Both the position numbers and the translations under genes were made by a program. A DNA stretch of 34,003 nt, taken from contig JAPPLF010000031.1 in NCBI GenBank assembly GCA_028874215.1, positions 1-34,003 of the forward strand, written 5' to 3'. Positions 22,786 through 31,500 of this stretch are shown here, in pieces. The notes beneath the pieces were generated by a model. The model saw only the letters and a program-made list of their open reading frames with translations. It did not search any database and was not told the DNA's origin. Every line of letters starts with the position of its first letter. Position 1 is the first letter of the stretch. This DNA is from Acidobacteriota bacterium. GTDB taxonomy: Bacteria; Acidobacteriota; UBA6911; RPQK01; JAJDTT01.

Positions 22786-23045
22786 CGAACATCGAGCCTA
22801 CCGGTGACGATGTCCCCGATCAGAGGGGTGCGGTATTCGCGTTCGAGGCCGAGTCCAGTCATGTCAGTCCCCTTCAGGCATCCCATCAAGTACCCGTCAA
22901 GTAAAATGGATCTGTTCAACTGGTTGAATATAAAAGCCTTATCGGATCTTGACGAATCATGGATCGCTTGCTCGGCGGCATCTCATCAAGTAGAGGTGTG
23001 GTCCTCTGCCCTCGCCCACGCGGGCACATGGCGAATCAGCTGGCG
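22770..23045 (-). pseudogene. Type I restriction-modification scar (AlbA_2 end, hsdR start, hsdS end chimera)
   Basis: Reading the minus strand: first the terminal codons of an AlbA_2/RecG-like protein (QLIRHVPAWARAED, then a stop), matching the end of the pseudogene at 27440 (KLVRQVSVSARAED). Then a shared AT-richer spacer. Then sequence like the hsdR start at 27328 (shared bases GACTGACA and CGGCCTCGAAC). The frame then passes into LEREYRTPLIGDIVTGRLDV, which resembles the C-terminal conserved stretch of HsdS specificity subunits (RLIADVVTGKLDV type). This is therefore the leftover of a second type I locus in which most of hsdR and hsdS has been deleted. The hsdS part is a family-level judgement. 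Confidence 0.65.
22841..23045. repeat. Dispersed ~200-bp repeat B, copy 1
   Basis: It matches 27295-27505 in the same orientation, sharing GTTCGAGGCC, TGTCAGTCC, GTACCCG, GTTGAATATA, CTTGACGAATC, ATCAAGTA and GGTCCTCTGCCCTCGCC. The unit corresponds to the 3' end of an AlbA_2-like gene, its downstream spacer and the start of hsdR. Confidence 0.8.
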
Positions 23046-23203
23046 CCTTCTCCCTCGTCGGGTCTATTGATGCGAAACCGGACCGAAGTCACTTCCGATC
23101 CATGGGGGCCGAATCGGTTTTTGAAGCCTTCTCTTTGGCCGACCATGAAGATGGAGCCGTCCTCCAGAACGCAGGCGCTGGAGGTTTCATATGGCTGCCC
23201 AAG
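23045..23203 (-). pseudogene. C-terminal fragment of a sialidase-like protein (tentative)
   Basis: One minus-strand frame reads LGQPYETSSACVLEDGSIF, VGQREGFKNRFGPHG and SEVTSVRFRINRPDE before a stop. The composition is coding-like and resembles the last blade of BNR/sialidase-type propellers, but no start or remaining domain exists, and its 5' edge overlaps the vapC end. Probably a relic of a gene truncated by rearrangement. Family assignment is weak. Confidence 0.35.
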
Positions 23204-23609
23204 GATCGGCAATGTTGACTCCGGTGCCGCTGAAATCCCGCACGTTGCGCGTGACCAAGACGGCACCCCGTGAGCGGCATATGGCCGCGATCTGGCAGTC
23301 CGCGTCGCTGATCGGCCGGCCCGCTCGGCGGCGGCCAGCCGCGATCTCCGCGTAGGCTCGGGCGGCAGCGCTGTCGAACGGGAGAACTCGTTCTCTGAAA
23401 CCGTGGTCGAGCCAACGGTTCATTGCGGCTCTCAGCGCGTTTCGCCGCTTGCCGGCCGGCATGATCGCGACGCCGTAGCGCAATTCCGCTTCGCTCACCG
23501 CCGTCAGGTACATCTCCTGTGCGTCGCGTTCGGCAATCCATGCCGCCACGGCGGGCGTCGGCTCCGGGCGCATGAGTTCGGAGGCCACATTCGTGTCTAT
23601 GGCGAACAT
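23187..23609 (-). CDS. VapC-family PIN-domain ribonuclease toxin
   Basis: A 140-residue PIN toxin of the FitB/VapC type. Active-site acidic residues are in place: FAIDTNVASELMRP (Asp5), VSEAELRYGVAIMP (Glu), PFDSAAARAYAEIAA, and ISDADCQIAAICR (Asp). The end, LVTRNVRDFSGTGVNIADPW, is typical. Such toxins cleave RNA (tRNA or rRNA) unless bound by their antitoxin. It lies nine bases downstream of a FitA-like antitoxin and looks intact, unlike the vapC at 12804. Confidence 0.92.
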   Translation of the reverse strand: MFAIDTNVASELMRPEPTPAVAAWIAERDAQEMYLTAVSEAELRYGVAIMPAGKRRNALRAAMNRWLDHGFRERVLPFDSAAARAYAEIAAGRRRAGRPISDADCQIAAICRSRGAVLVTRNVRDFSGTGVNIADPWAAI

Positions 23610-23618
23610 TTCGGCCGC

Positions 23619-23864
23619 TCAGGAGAAATCCGGCGGCTCGGGCATCGGGCCACGCGGCGGAAGTTCGAGCTCCACGCCGCCAAGGGGCGCGAAGCACTCG
23701 CGCGTGAACTTCGCCAGGTCCCGGGGGCCGGTTCGCCTATCATTTACGGCGTCGCGCAAAATGATGCGGACCTCTTCCTCCATCGAACGGTGATGCTCGG
23801 CGGCACGCACGCGGAGCCGCGTCTTCACGTCATCGTCGAGATTGCGGACCGTGATGTTCGCCAT
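23619..23864 (-). CDS. FitA/VapB-like ribbon-helix-helix antitoxin
   Basis: An 81-residue antitoxin from ATG 23864, with AGGAGG seven bases upstream. The N-terminus ANITVRNLDDDVKTRLRVRA and the following EHHRSMEEEVRIILRDAV are the Arc/ribbon-helix-helix domain of FitA-like antitoxins; the proline-rich C-terminal tail binds the toxin. The frame remains open far upstream, but that extension has no coding character. It forms an operon with the VapC toxin immediately downstream. Confidence 0.9.
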   Translation of the reverse strand: MANITVRNLDDDVKTRLRVRAAEHHRSMEEEVRIILRDAVNDRRTGPRDLAKFTRECFAPLGGVELELPPRGPMPEPPDFS

Positions 23865-24032
23865 CGGTCGTTCCTCCTGACGGTACGGAACCCATCCAAA
23901 CTGTCGGTTGCTTGCAATGCAAGCAAGTATACGTGATCCGGTCGCTTGCTGTGGCGCCGCGGCTACTTTGAGTGGGCGAGCGGCATTCGGCTCCCCGACT
24001 GCTGAAAGAGAGCAAAGGAAGGAAACAACGTC

Positions 24033-24260
24033 ATGAAGTACAGCGTCATGATTGAAGGGACCCCGAACAACTATGCAGCTTACGTGCCCGAGCTGCCCGG
24101 CTGCGTGACTACGGCGAGCACCCGCGGTGAGCTGTCGGAGGAGATCCGGGAGTCCATCGAGTTTCACATCGAGGGTATGCGCGAAGACGGCGAACCCATC
24201 TCGAAACCCCAGGCTCTTCCGACGTTGTGGAAGTTTCGGCGGCACCGGGGTGAGTCGTGA
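24033..24260 (+). CDS. HicB-family antitoxin, orphan
   Basis: A 75-residue protein with the HicB/UPF0150 pattern: MKYSVMIEGTPNNYAAYVPE, LPGCVTTASTRGE, and ESIEFHIEGMREDGEPI. A good GGAAGG site lies upstream. Family knowledge: HicB folds like a degraded RNase H and neutralises HicA, a small mRNA-cleaving toxin. No HicA frame is visible on either side. The last ~18 residues differ from the usual tail and the stop lies about 10 bases before repeat A, so the 3' end, and possibly the toxin, may have been lost by rearrangement. Confidence 0.8.
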   Translation: MKYSVMIEGTPNNYAAYVPELPGCVTTASTRGELSEEIRESIEFHIEGMREDGEPISKPQALPTLWKFRRHRGES

Positions 24261-24270
24261 CGGTAGCGGA

Positions 24271-24435
24271 ATCGAACCCGCTTGCCCCGCCTCGTCGCCG
24301 AGTCGGAACTGCTGGTGACGGGACTCCGTCCGAACGACCATTTGCAATTCACCCCTGACGTCTCCCTGTCCAATCGGGCTCCCTCTACTCGCTCTCGTAC
24401 CAATCAGCCAAGTGCGGGCCGATAATCTCTGTAAG
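24271..24435. repeat. Dispersed ~160-bp repeat A, copy 2
   Basis: Second copy of the repeat at 22620-22785, same orientation. Its left edge includes GGAATCGAACCCGC, which resembles a tRNA T-arm end, but no complete tRNA can be folded around it. Confidence 0.8.
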
Positions 24436-24581
24436 ATTGCAACCTGCACCGACGACGTGTGCACCGGCGCGCCGCATGTCGTAATTTAGCTGCGGCCCGG
24501 TTCGGGGAAATCGTCTTGGGCGAAGGGAGAATACAGACAGCAACGAAGATGACAGTCAGACAAACCGATGGCGGCGCCACG

Positions 24582-24965
24582 ACAGGCTTCGAGTCATCGA
24601 TGCCTGAAGCTGGGCCGCATGACCGACCGCACCCACCGCGAGCTGACGGGTGAGGAACTCGCCCGCATCGCCGATACCTACGATGCTTGGCGCGGTGGGG
24701 AGGATGCGGGGAGTCTGCTGATGTGCTCAGCTTTTGCAAGAGCGCAACGTTGGAGGAAGTGCGAATGCACGGTCGCGTACTCACTCCCGGCCGCCATGCC
24801 GGCATCGCACCGCAGTTGGAGGACCTGGAACCGTTCGAGGAGACGATGGGTCGCCTCACCCCCCAATGGCGGGAGCAACAGGCCGAGGCCCACAGGCTGG
24901 ACGTGGCCATCGAGGAGAACCTGACACTGCCGGGGTTCGGAAGTGAATCCGAGGGAGAACGATGA
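24582..24965 (+). pseudogene. hsdM: hsdM 3' fragment (type I DNA methyltransferase C-terminus)
   Basis: Only the C-terminal part of an HsdM adenine methyltransferase is left, in three frames: VIDA, then (after a shift) [20 protein letters not shown] and [11 protein letters not shown], then (after a second shift near 24710) [38 protein letters not shown] and a coiled C-terminal helix. HsdM proteins end with this [19 protein letters not shown] and HVLTPGRYVG series. The catalytic NPPF region is absent. The final frame ends in ATGA, overlapping the start of the DUF2442 gene, so the original operon junction is preserved. Confidence 0.85.
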
Positions 24966-25291
24966 TTCGACCAATTGAAGTGGAGGCTCGAGAGCGATAC
25001 CGGATTTGGCTCAGATATTCCGATGGTTCATCCGGAGAAATCGACCTGTCCCATCTGGCCGGACGTGGCGTCTTCGCCGCGTGGGATGAGCCTGGCCGAT
25101 TCCAGCAAGTGCGCGTTGCTCCGCACAGAGCGATTACGTGGGACGCCGGCATCGAGCTCTGCCCCGACGCGCTCTACATGCAGTTGACCGGCAAGACGAG
25201 CGCATGGAGTCGCCCGGCAGGATCGAACCGTTGGAGTCACGGGCCGCCGAATGCTGCGATTGAGCGATCCCAAGTAAGGAAGTTGTCATGA
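24962..25291 (+). CDS. DUF2442 protein with frameshifted C-terminus
   Basis: A 109-residue frame. The first ~77 residues are a clear DUF2442 domain: YRIWLRYSDGSSGEIDLSHL, AGRGVFAAWDEPGRF and ELCPDALYMQLTGKT. DUF2442 proteins are small, of unknown function, and common next to restriction or toxin-antitoxin genes. After LTGKT the sequence is atypical; the adjacent frame reads on as ERMESPGRIEPLESRAAE, closer to a normal tail, so a single-base indel near 25200 probably altered the end. It is coupled by ATGA overlaps to the hsdM relic upstream and to the next gene. Confidence 0.75.
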   Translation: MIRPIEVEARERYRIWLRYSDGSSGEIDLSHLAGRGVFAAWDEPGRFQQVRVAPHRAITWDAGIELCPDALYMQLTGKTSAWSRPAGSNRWSHGPPNAAIERSQVRKLS

Positions 25292-25533
25292 CTGCACAGG
25301 AACTAATGAAATTCTTGCAGACCTACCCGCCGGACCTGCGCGTGGTCGTGAACGGCTATGAAGAAGGCTACGACGACCTGTCGCCGGGGCAGATCCGTGT
25401 CGTGACGATAAGCCTGAATACCGGCAAGCACCCCTGGGAGGGAGCGCACGGGGACCCCGATGGCCTGAGCCGAAGCGAGCCTGACGACGCGAAGTTGGTT
25501 GACACCCTTGTCTTGCGGCGCGTGTCCAACTGA
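25288..25533 (+). CDS. Conserved hypothetical small protein
   Basis: An 81-residue acidic protein: MTAQELMKFLQTYPPDLRVV, VNGYEEGYDDL, and a C-terminal DTLVLRR strand. Proteins with this N-terminal helix and VNGYEGGYDDL-like core occur as uncharacterised small genes in many bacteria. AAGGAAG precedes the ATG, which overlaps the DUF2442 stop. No function can be assigned. It is the last gene of the small rightward operon and faces the hsdR relic. Confidence 0.7.
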   Translation: MTAQELMKFLQTYPPDLRVVVNGYEEGYDDLSPGQIRVVTISLNTGKHPWEGAHGDPDGLSRSEPDDAKLVDTLVLRRVSN

Positions 25534-25637
25534 GCGAACGGCGTCAATGGCAACGCGGGACCCCATCGCTGCGCAGGAGGGAGCCGGGCCAACCACGGGG
25601 ATGCGACGGCACGAAGATGCCGGGCCGGAAGCCCTTG

Positions 25638-27328
25638 TCAACTTGTTCCATGATCAATCCGGGTTTGCGACGGCTCCGTCGGTTTGTACGTCAGCCGGAA
25701 CGACAGATTGCTCATCCACAGCTTGAAATCCGGATCGTCCATGAACTTCTTGAACAACTGTGTATCGTCCTTCATCACCGCCATCATCACTCGCAGGAGA
25801 GCCTTGTCGTGCTCGATACGGGCGTTCTCCCGGTCCGAGTTCTTCTGGGCGTTCCTGAAAGCGGTGTCCTGCGCGACTCGGGACGGAATCGTTTCGGTGA
25901 TGAGTTGGAGCACCCGGTCTCCGTCCTCCCAGGGAATGTTGCCGAAGAGATCGTTGAAAGCCTTGATGATGTTGGACAGGAGGTCCAGCTCGGGGTCGGC
26001 GCGGCCGCCGGAACCGGAGTCCGAACTGGGGCCGATCTCGGCGTCCTCATCCGGCAGCAGGATCTTCTGCATCGCCTTCTTCTCGACCCGGTAGCTGTCC
26101 ATGTCGATGGCGTCGAGGATGCCCTTGGACATATCCTCCTCACGCGGGGACGGTAGCTTCGAGACCAGGAAGTTCAGGAAGATCGAGCGTTCTTCCCACC
26201 TGGCGTTGTTGTACGGCAGGATCGAAGAGAGGAAGGCGTAGGTTCTCAGGAATCCCTTGGCCTGGCGCTTGAACTGAACCTGCCCGTCTTCGTCCAGGTC
26301 CTGCAGGTACACCTCCACGCATGCCTCCAGGATGGGATCGAGCTTCTCGCGATCCTCGCCGGCCAGGTAGCGCGACACGAAGTCCTTGACCTGCCCGGAT
26401 GAATAGACCTGGGCGCCGTCCAGGTCGGCCTGGAGGTCGTGCAGCTTGTTGGGATCGGTCTCTTCGGACAGGATCGTCCCTCGATAGTGGTCGGCGAAGG
26501 CGTCCCGGATGGTGTCCGACTCGTTCAGGAAATCCAGCACGAACACATCGTGCTTCTTGGGGTGCGCGCGGTTGAGCCGGGAGAGGGTCTGGACCGCCTT
26601 GATGCCGGAGAGCGTCTTGTCCACGTACATCGTGTGCAGCAGAGGTTCGTCGTAGCCGGTCTGGAACTTGTCCGCGCAGACCAGGAAGCGGTACGGATCC
26701 TCCCGGAACCTCTCGGCAATCCTGCTCGACGGAAAGCCGTTCAGCTTGGCCTCGCTCAGCTTCGTCCCGCCGTACTCATGCTCTCCCGAGAAGGCCACGA
26801 TGGCCTGGTAGCGGCTCTTTCGCTCCTTCAGGTAGTCGCGGATGGCATGGAAGTACTGGATCGCCCGTTCGATCCCGTTGGTGACGACCATCGCCCGGGC
26901 GCTGCCGCCGATCTTGCCGTGGGACAGGACCTGCGTGTGGAAGTGGTCGACCATGATCTCCGACTTGAGGCGGATCGCGTGGTCGTGACTCTCGACGTAG
27001 CGCCGCAGCTTCCTGCGGGCCTTCTTGACGTCGAACTCGGGATCGTCCTCCACAGGGCAAGGAACCTGCGGCGTCCGGAGCCGTCTTCGGTCAGTCGCAG
27101 GGCCGTGGCGGCTTCGGGTTCGATAGCGTTTATGAAGGGGCGAAGTTGGACCAGGTCGACGCAGTGCTCACGGTTGCAGTCGCGGTGGTCGCCGCAGGAC
27201 TAGCCGACGCCACCGTACCCAGCGGGCGGGCCGCCAATCGTGCAATCGGCAGGGGGGTCACAGGGGTCGCTGGTCAGCGCTTTGCAGATCAGTTGTTCGA
27301 GGCCGCGTTCAGTAGTGTCAGTCCTCAT
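25638..27328 (-). pseudogene. hsdR: hsdR, type I restriction endonuclease subunit, with nonsense codon and internal deletion
   Basis: The 5' end is at ATG 27328: TDTTERGLEQLICKALT, PPAGYGGVG, then TAG (27200-27202) where Trp is expected, then CNREHCVDLVQLRPF and ALRLTEDGSGRRRFLA, all typical of HsdR N-termini. Next to this the frame shifts at about 27053 and the protein resumes in the second helicase domain (FRHE-like region lost), with AIRLKSEIMVDHFH, ADKFQTGYDEPLLHTMYVDK and QTLSRLNRAHP, and continues intact for 471 residues to the C-terminus. The nuclease domain and first helicase domain (Walker A, DEAH) are deleted. It cannot function as a restriction enzyme. Confidence 0.9.
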
Positions 27329-27505
27329 CGGCCAACCTGTCTAGTACCCGCAAAATAAACTGGATTTGCGCAACTAGTTGAATATACGAGCGTTATTGGA
27401 CCTTGACGAATCGAGGAGCACTCGCTCGGGAACATCTGATCAAGTAACGGTGCGGTCCTCTGCCCTCGCCGACACGGACACTTGGCGCACCAGCTTGGGA
27501 GCCGC
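27295..27505. repeat. Dispersed ~200-bp repeat B, copy 2
   Basis: Partner of the repeat at 22841-23045. In this copy the unit runs from the start of hsdR through the spacer into the 3' end of the AlbA_2-like pseudogene, so this is the parental arrangement. Confidence 0.8.
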
Positions 27506-28448
27506 TGCCGGGTAGTCGGGCACAATTTCCCCTGCCTTGAGGGCTGCTATCAGTTGGGAAGCCCTGGCACTGTTCCGGGTTTCGATTCCTAACAACTTTC
27601 GGACCGAAGTGTTGGCCAGCAATTCCGGCATACGCATCGAAGGAAACTAGCCCTAATCCATTCTGCCCTGTCCATACCCGCCAGCGGTCGCGGCGCAAAA
27701 AGCACCACATGAGTGTGGTCGACTTCAACTTCCGTGAGAGAGGCGAGAAGTTGGTAGACCACGCTCAGGGATACCACCTTGTCCAATCCGCTGCCGCGCT
27801 CCTCGCAGACGCCAATTCGGCGCATGAGCGAGGCAAGGGATTCGTTACGCAAACGGGGCGATGAGTCCATAAAGTGTCGGGTGTCCACCAGTGGCACTCC
27901 CGGGTTTGTAATCTCGACCCGATCCTCGAGAACCCTGACCATTGGGCTGGCGACGGAAACGAAGAAGTCTTGGTGGGTCAGAGCATTCGCCGTGAGTTAT
28001 TCCACCGCCAACTCAGGGAACTGCGCCACCGTCTTCCTGAACGCCTGCTCACCGACCTCGATGAAGGGCAGCAGACCATCGTTGAAATTGATCACACCCT
28101 CAAATCCGGAAGCATACCCCTGTCCCCGCCCTGCTCCTTCAGTGTCTCGATCCGGCTGCTTCCGCAAAACAGGATGATCCGAACGGCTTTACTGTGAAGG
28201 CTGCTCACCTCCGTCAGACTCTTCGCAAACAGCATCGATCCCAAATTTGTCACATTCCAACTACCTGCGAGGCATGGTTGAATTTATCTGTCACTGGCCA
28301 ACGCCGTCAGGACACCGTCGCGCCTGTCAGGAAGCTGTCGTTTGGGCAGCTCGAAATATCACGGATAGTCGACCAATCGCAGTGCTTCGTCGTCGTGTAC
28401 CCCGGCGGGCCGGCTTCCGCATTGCCCGTTTCGAGGCCTGCGCAGCAT
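27440..28448 (-). pseudogene. AlbA_2/RecG-like ATP-binding protein, degraded
   Basis: Pieces of one protein lie in order on the minus strand: DDEALRLVDYP, TGA, YFELPKRQLPDRRDGVLTAL, ASDR, TAA, IQPCLAGSWNVTNLGSMLFA, SLHSKAVRIILF and ETLKEQG; a frameshift near 28112; GYASGFEGVINF, FPELAVE, TAA, LTANALTHQDFF, VLEDRVEITNPGVPL, NESLASLMRRIGVCEERGSG; a frameshift near 27630; then VRKLLGIETRNSARASQLIA to the end. These are the hallmarks of AlbA_2-domain, RecG-like accessory proteins, with EXXANALIHQDF and RIEITNPG motifs. The N-terminal AlbA_2 part is missing. Such genes often sit between hsdS and hsdR in type I loci, as here before hsdR. At least three stops and two frameshifts. Confidence 0.82.
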
Positions 28449-28531
28449 TCACTCGCGTACGGTCCGTAGATTCACCCAAGGCAATCCCTTGACGTTGGTG
28501 TGTTTCAGTCCAATTCGTTACCTCCTTGAAA

Positions 28532-28557
28532 CGCTCCGACTGCTACTGGCCGGAGCG
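28532..28557. terminator. Possible terminator hairpin downstream of the kinase-ATPase gene
   Basis: CGCTCCG (28532-28538) pairs with CGGAGCG (28551-28557) around a 12-base loop, about 30 bases past the stop of the large minus-strand gene. There is no clear T-run, so this is only a candidate. Confidence 0.35.
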
Positions 28558-28588
28558 ACAGTTGCCGGAACAAAAGGGGATTGAATGG

Positions 28589-31500
28589 CTATTGCTTTAG
28601 CGAGATTTCATAAGCATGTGACTCTCCAACACCTTTAGTAAATCGCTCCGGATCAAACCGTTGCGGGCGCAGATACCAACATTGTGATATTTTAAATGCT
28701 GCACTGGCCGCAGCACAAGCAACAGCCTGAATCTTTGATCCCGTCAAGCCAAATTCAAAATTCAGTCCATGGTTGATGTACCAATATCTGTATCGTTCAG
28801 TGATGAACCTCAGCACGCCATCATAGTCGTTTGAGTCGATGTTTATAACGTAAGAATTCGTGTTGTTCCGAGCTGCGATATCGGCGGCGATCTGAGCGAC
28901 CTTGCTCCTTGGGGTACCGACATTGGCGGTTATAATCTCTATCCGGTCGTATTCCCGAGAATCTAAGAGTGAGAAGAGCCTTTCATGTTTAGGAGATGAG
29001 AACGCGCAAAGAACCCTCTGTCGAGTGTTGTCGTAGTCGGATGGCAACAACTTGTTAGAAATATACGGCCCGGTCTCACCGGTGAGGACTCTGCTTAATT
29101 CCTCTAGCAGGATGTGGAGATCGCTGTCATCCTCTGCTTTCACAATTCCCGCCAAGTCACCATCAAGAGGGTAATAGCTTTCTGCTTCTGTATGCCATAC
29201 CCATACGTGCCTATTGTGTCGAAGCTGGTCCCTGACTGCGTGGAATATCACCGGTTTTGCAAGGCCCGTGATGTCGATCATAACGTTACCATCCAAATTG
29301 CGCGGTAACCCGTTATCAATGATCTGTTCGTAGTTTTCTGTCACGCATCTTTCGACCGACTTTTCCAATATTGACGTTATATCAGTACCGTTCCCGGGTT
29401 CCCTGTACGCGACGGTCAGTGCATTTCGTGGTCGTGTGCTCGTGCACAAACGTCGAACAGATTCTAGAGATCGTTCCTCGAACCCCAATCCGACGACAAT
29501 CCAGTCTAGCCGAAAATCAGAAATAGAATTATATTCTAGATGTCGAATGGCGGGTTTGTTGGCTCCCAGAAAACTTGCATCTCCTGGATCGGTAGCAGGT
29601 AGAATCTCTATTTCAAAAGAAGGCACGTTACGATCAAACAATCGAGGCTGCGTAACCCCAAGACCTCTTTTCTCATTCCCGCGTGCATTCGAATCGACGT
29701 CAATTGGTTCCTCCTTCCTCGGTGGTGTGCGCGCCTCTTTGTCAGTTCCCTCATCAGAATCGCTACCCCCGAGATTTCGGAGGAGGATTTCCTTTCCTTT
29801 GCTCGGTTTGGAAAGCCATTCCTCAAGGTCGGCTCCAGATAATTCAAAGCGGTCCCGCTCTGCTAGACCGATGAAATTGACAAGTCCATAAATCTTGCGG
29901 TATGTGAGCTTGAACTGCTGTGTGGGGTTGCCGTCGCGCGTCTTGGTGCGGGGAACGCTGCTGCCACCAGCGAATACAAACACTCCCGCATCAATCAAAT
30001 CGCGTAACCGCTCGGTCTGTTTCTCGAAGTCGCCCGTAGTGATCCGTACATACAGGGAGGAATATTGACGAATCCGGTTTTTATTTGTCTTGAACGGAGA
30101 TTCCTTACAGGAATTAATGAGGAGACTGTACGACGCTTCTGCGAAAGACTTGGCGACATCCTTTAGATACCCACGTCGTCGATTGAGATCGTACAACCGC
30201 CTAGCGCTAAAATCCTGAAAACAATCAGACTGTATCTCTGGCTTAATCGGTGCCATTTGTCCAGAAGCCTTCTTCAGAATCTGTTCGTAGAGGCTGATTA
30301 CATCGCCGATGTCTCCGACGCACATGCGAGCAAGAGCAGTGATTCCGCGGTAAATTTTTTTTCGTTCCCTTGAACTACTTGTCGATGCACCAATTTCCGC
30401 TGCTATGGTTTCCAAGGGTACGTCACCGAGCAAAACTGTAGGCTTTTGCACTGGATGCGCCGCGAAATAGTTTGCCCGCTGACTGAGAATTCTTTCCACA
30501 AAATCGCGGCCATTTCCTCTGCCGTGCCTCTTAATTTTCCCATAGACCTCCGCACCCAAATCGAAAACGTTTAAATCACGACCGACCCTTGCCGGATGGA
30601 TTTCCCCCGGCGACTTCAGTCCGAGTTCTATGGTCTGGGCCTCAGATGTCAACTTGAATGCGCATGATGGACTCTGGAACAATAGTGCAGACAGCAACTG
30701 TTCGATGCGTGGTTGGTTCAGATACCTTGTCGATACATCGTCTAACAGAAACAGGACCTGAGCGTTCTGCCATATTGGAGAACAGCGACGAATTGCCTCC
30801 GCGAGCCGCGGAAAGGCTGTGTTCGGGTGCCCCACCAAAGAATAATCACGCTCACCTCGGCTCATTGATATCAGCAGACGAATGAGACGCCTCTCCAAGT
30901 CGTATATTGAGGATGCATATGTGAGATCATCTGAGTTCCTGATGTAGCCAGCGATCGTATCTACGAGATACTTGTAGGCGAACTGCGATACTGAATCTTG
31001 GTCGATGTCATAAAGGTGGTGAACTGCTTTCACGGCTTCTAGTCCGAAGGCCACGAGCAAACGTGCAAATGGAACGTGAGTCGTTTCGGTGTCATCTCCG
31101 AGTCTGTCGAGCAGTCTGTGGGCTGATACAAAAATTCCCACATAGTTGTCCCGTTTTAACCGTTTTAGGACCTGACCGTTGGATTCCTCCTCTCGCTGGG
31201 CGGCGCGCGCGTGAAATTGAAGCGCGCGTAGCAGCATAGTCTTACCACACCCACGCATGCCGGTGATCACTTGGGGCCCAGGTGAACTAATGGTGTTCAG
31301 CCACTGTCCATCCGTATCGACGAGCAGTTGCGGAACATGCCAAGCTTGCATGGTCTGCGCATTGTATGAAGCATTGAATACCTTAAGGCTCAAAGGTTCT
31401 TGCCACGGCCTCCAAGGCTTGGCTACGCGGTAGAAAGCATCCTCAATCTGGTCGATGAAATCGGTGGAGGAGGGTGTTCTCTGATTTTCCGTATTTGGAG

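Noticed and set aside
24263-24290. tRNA-like 3' end (GGAATCGAACCCGC on the plus strand)
   Set aside because: Only a T-arm-like word is present; acceptor, D and anticodon arms cannot be formed on either strand.
25205-25240. tRNA-like word GGATCGAACC in the DUF2442 tail
   Set aside because: T-stem bases do not pair and no other tRNA arms exist; it lies in a coding region explained by a frameshift.
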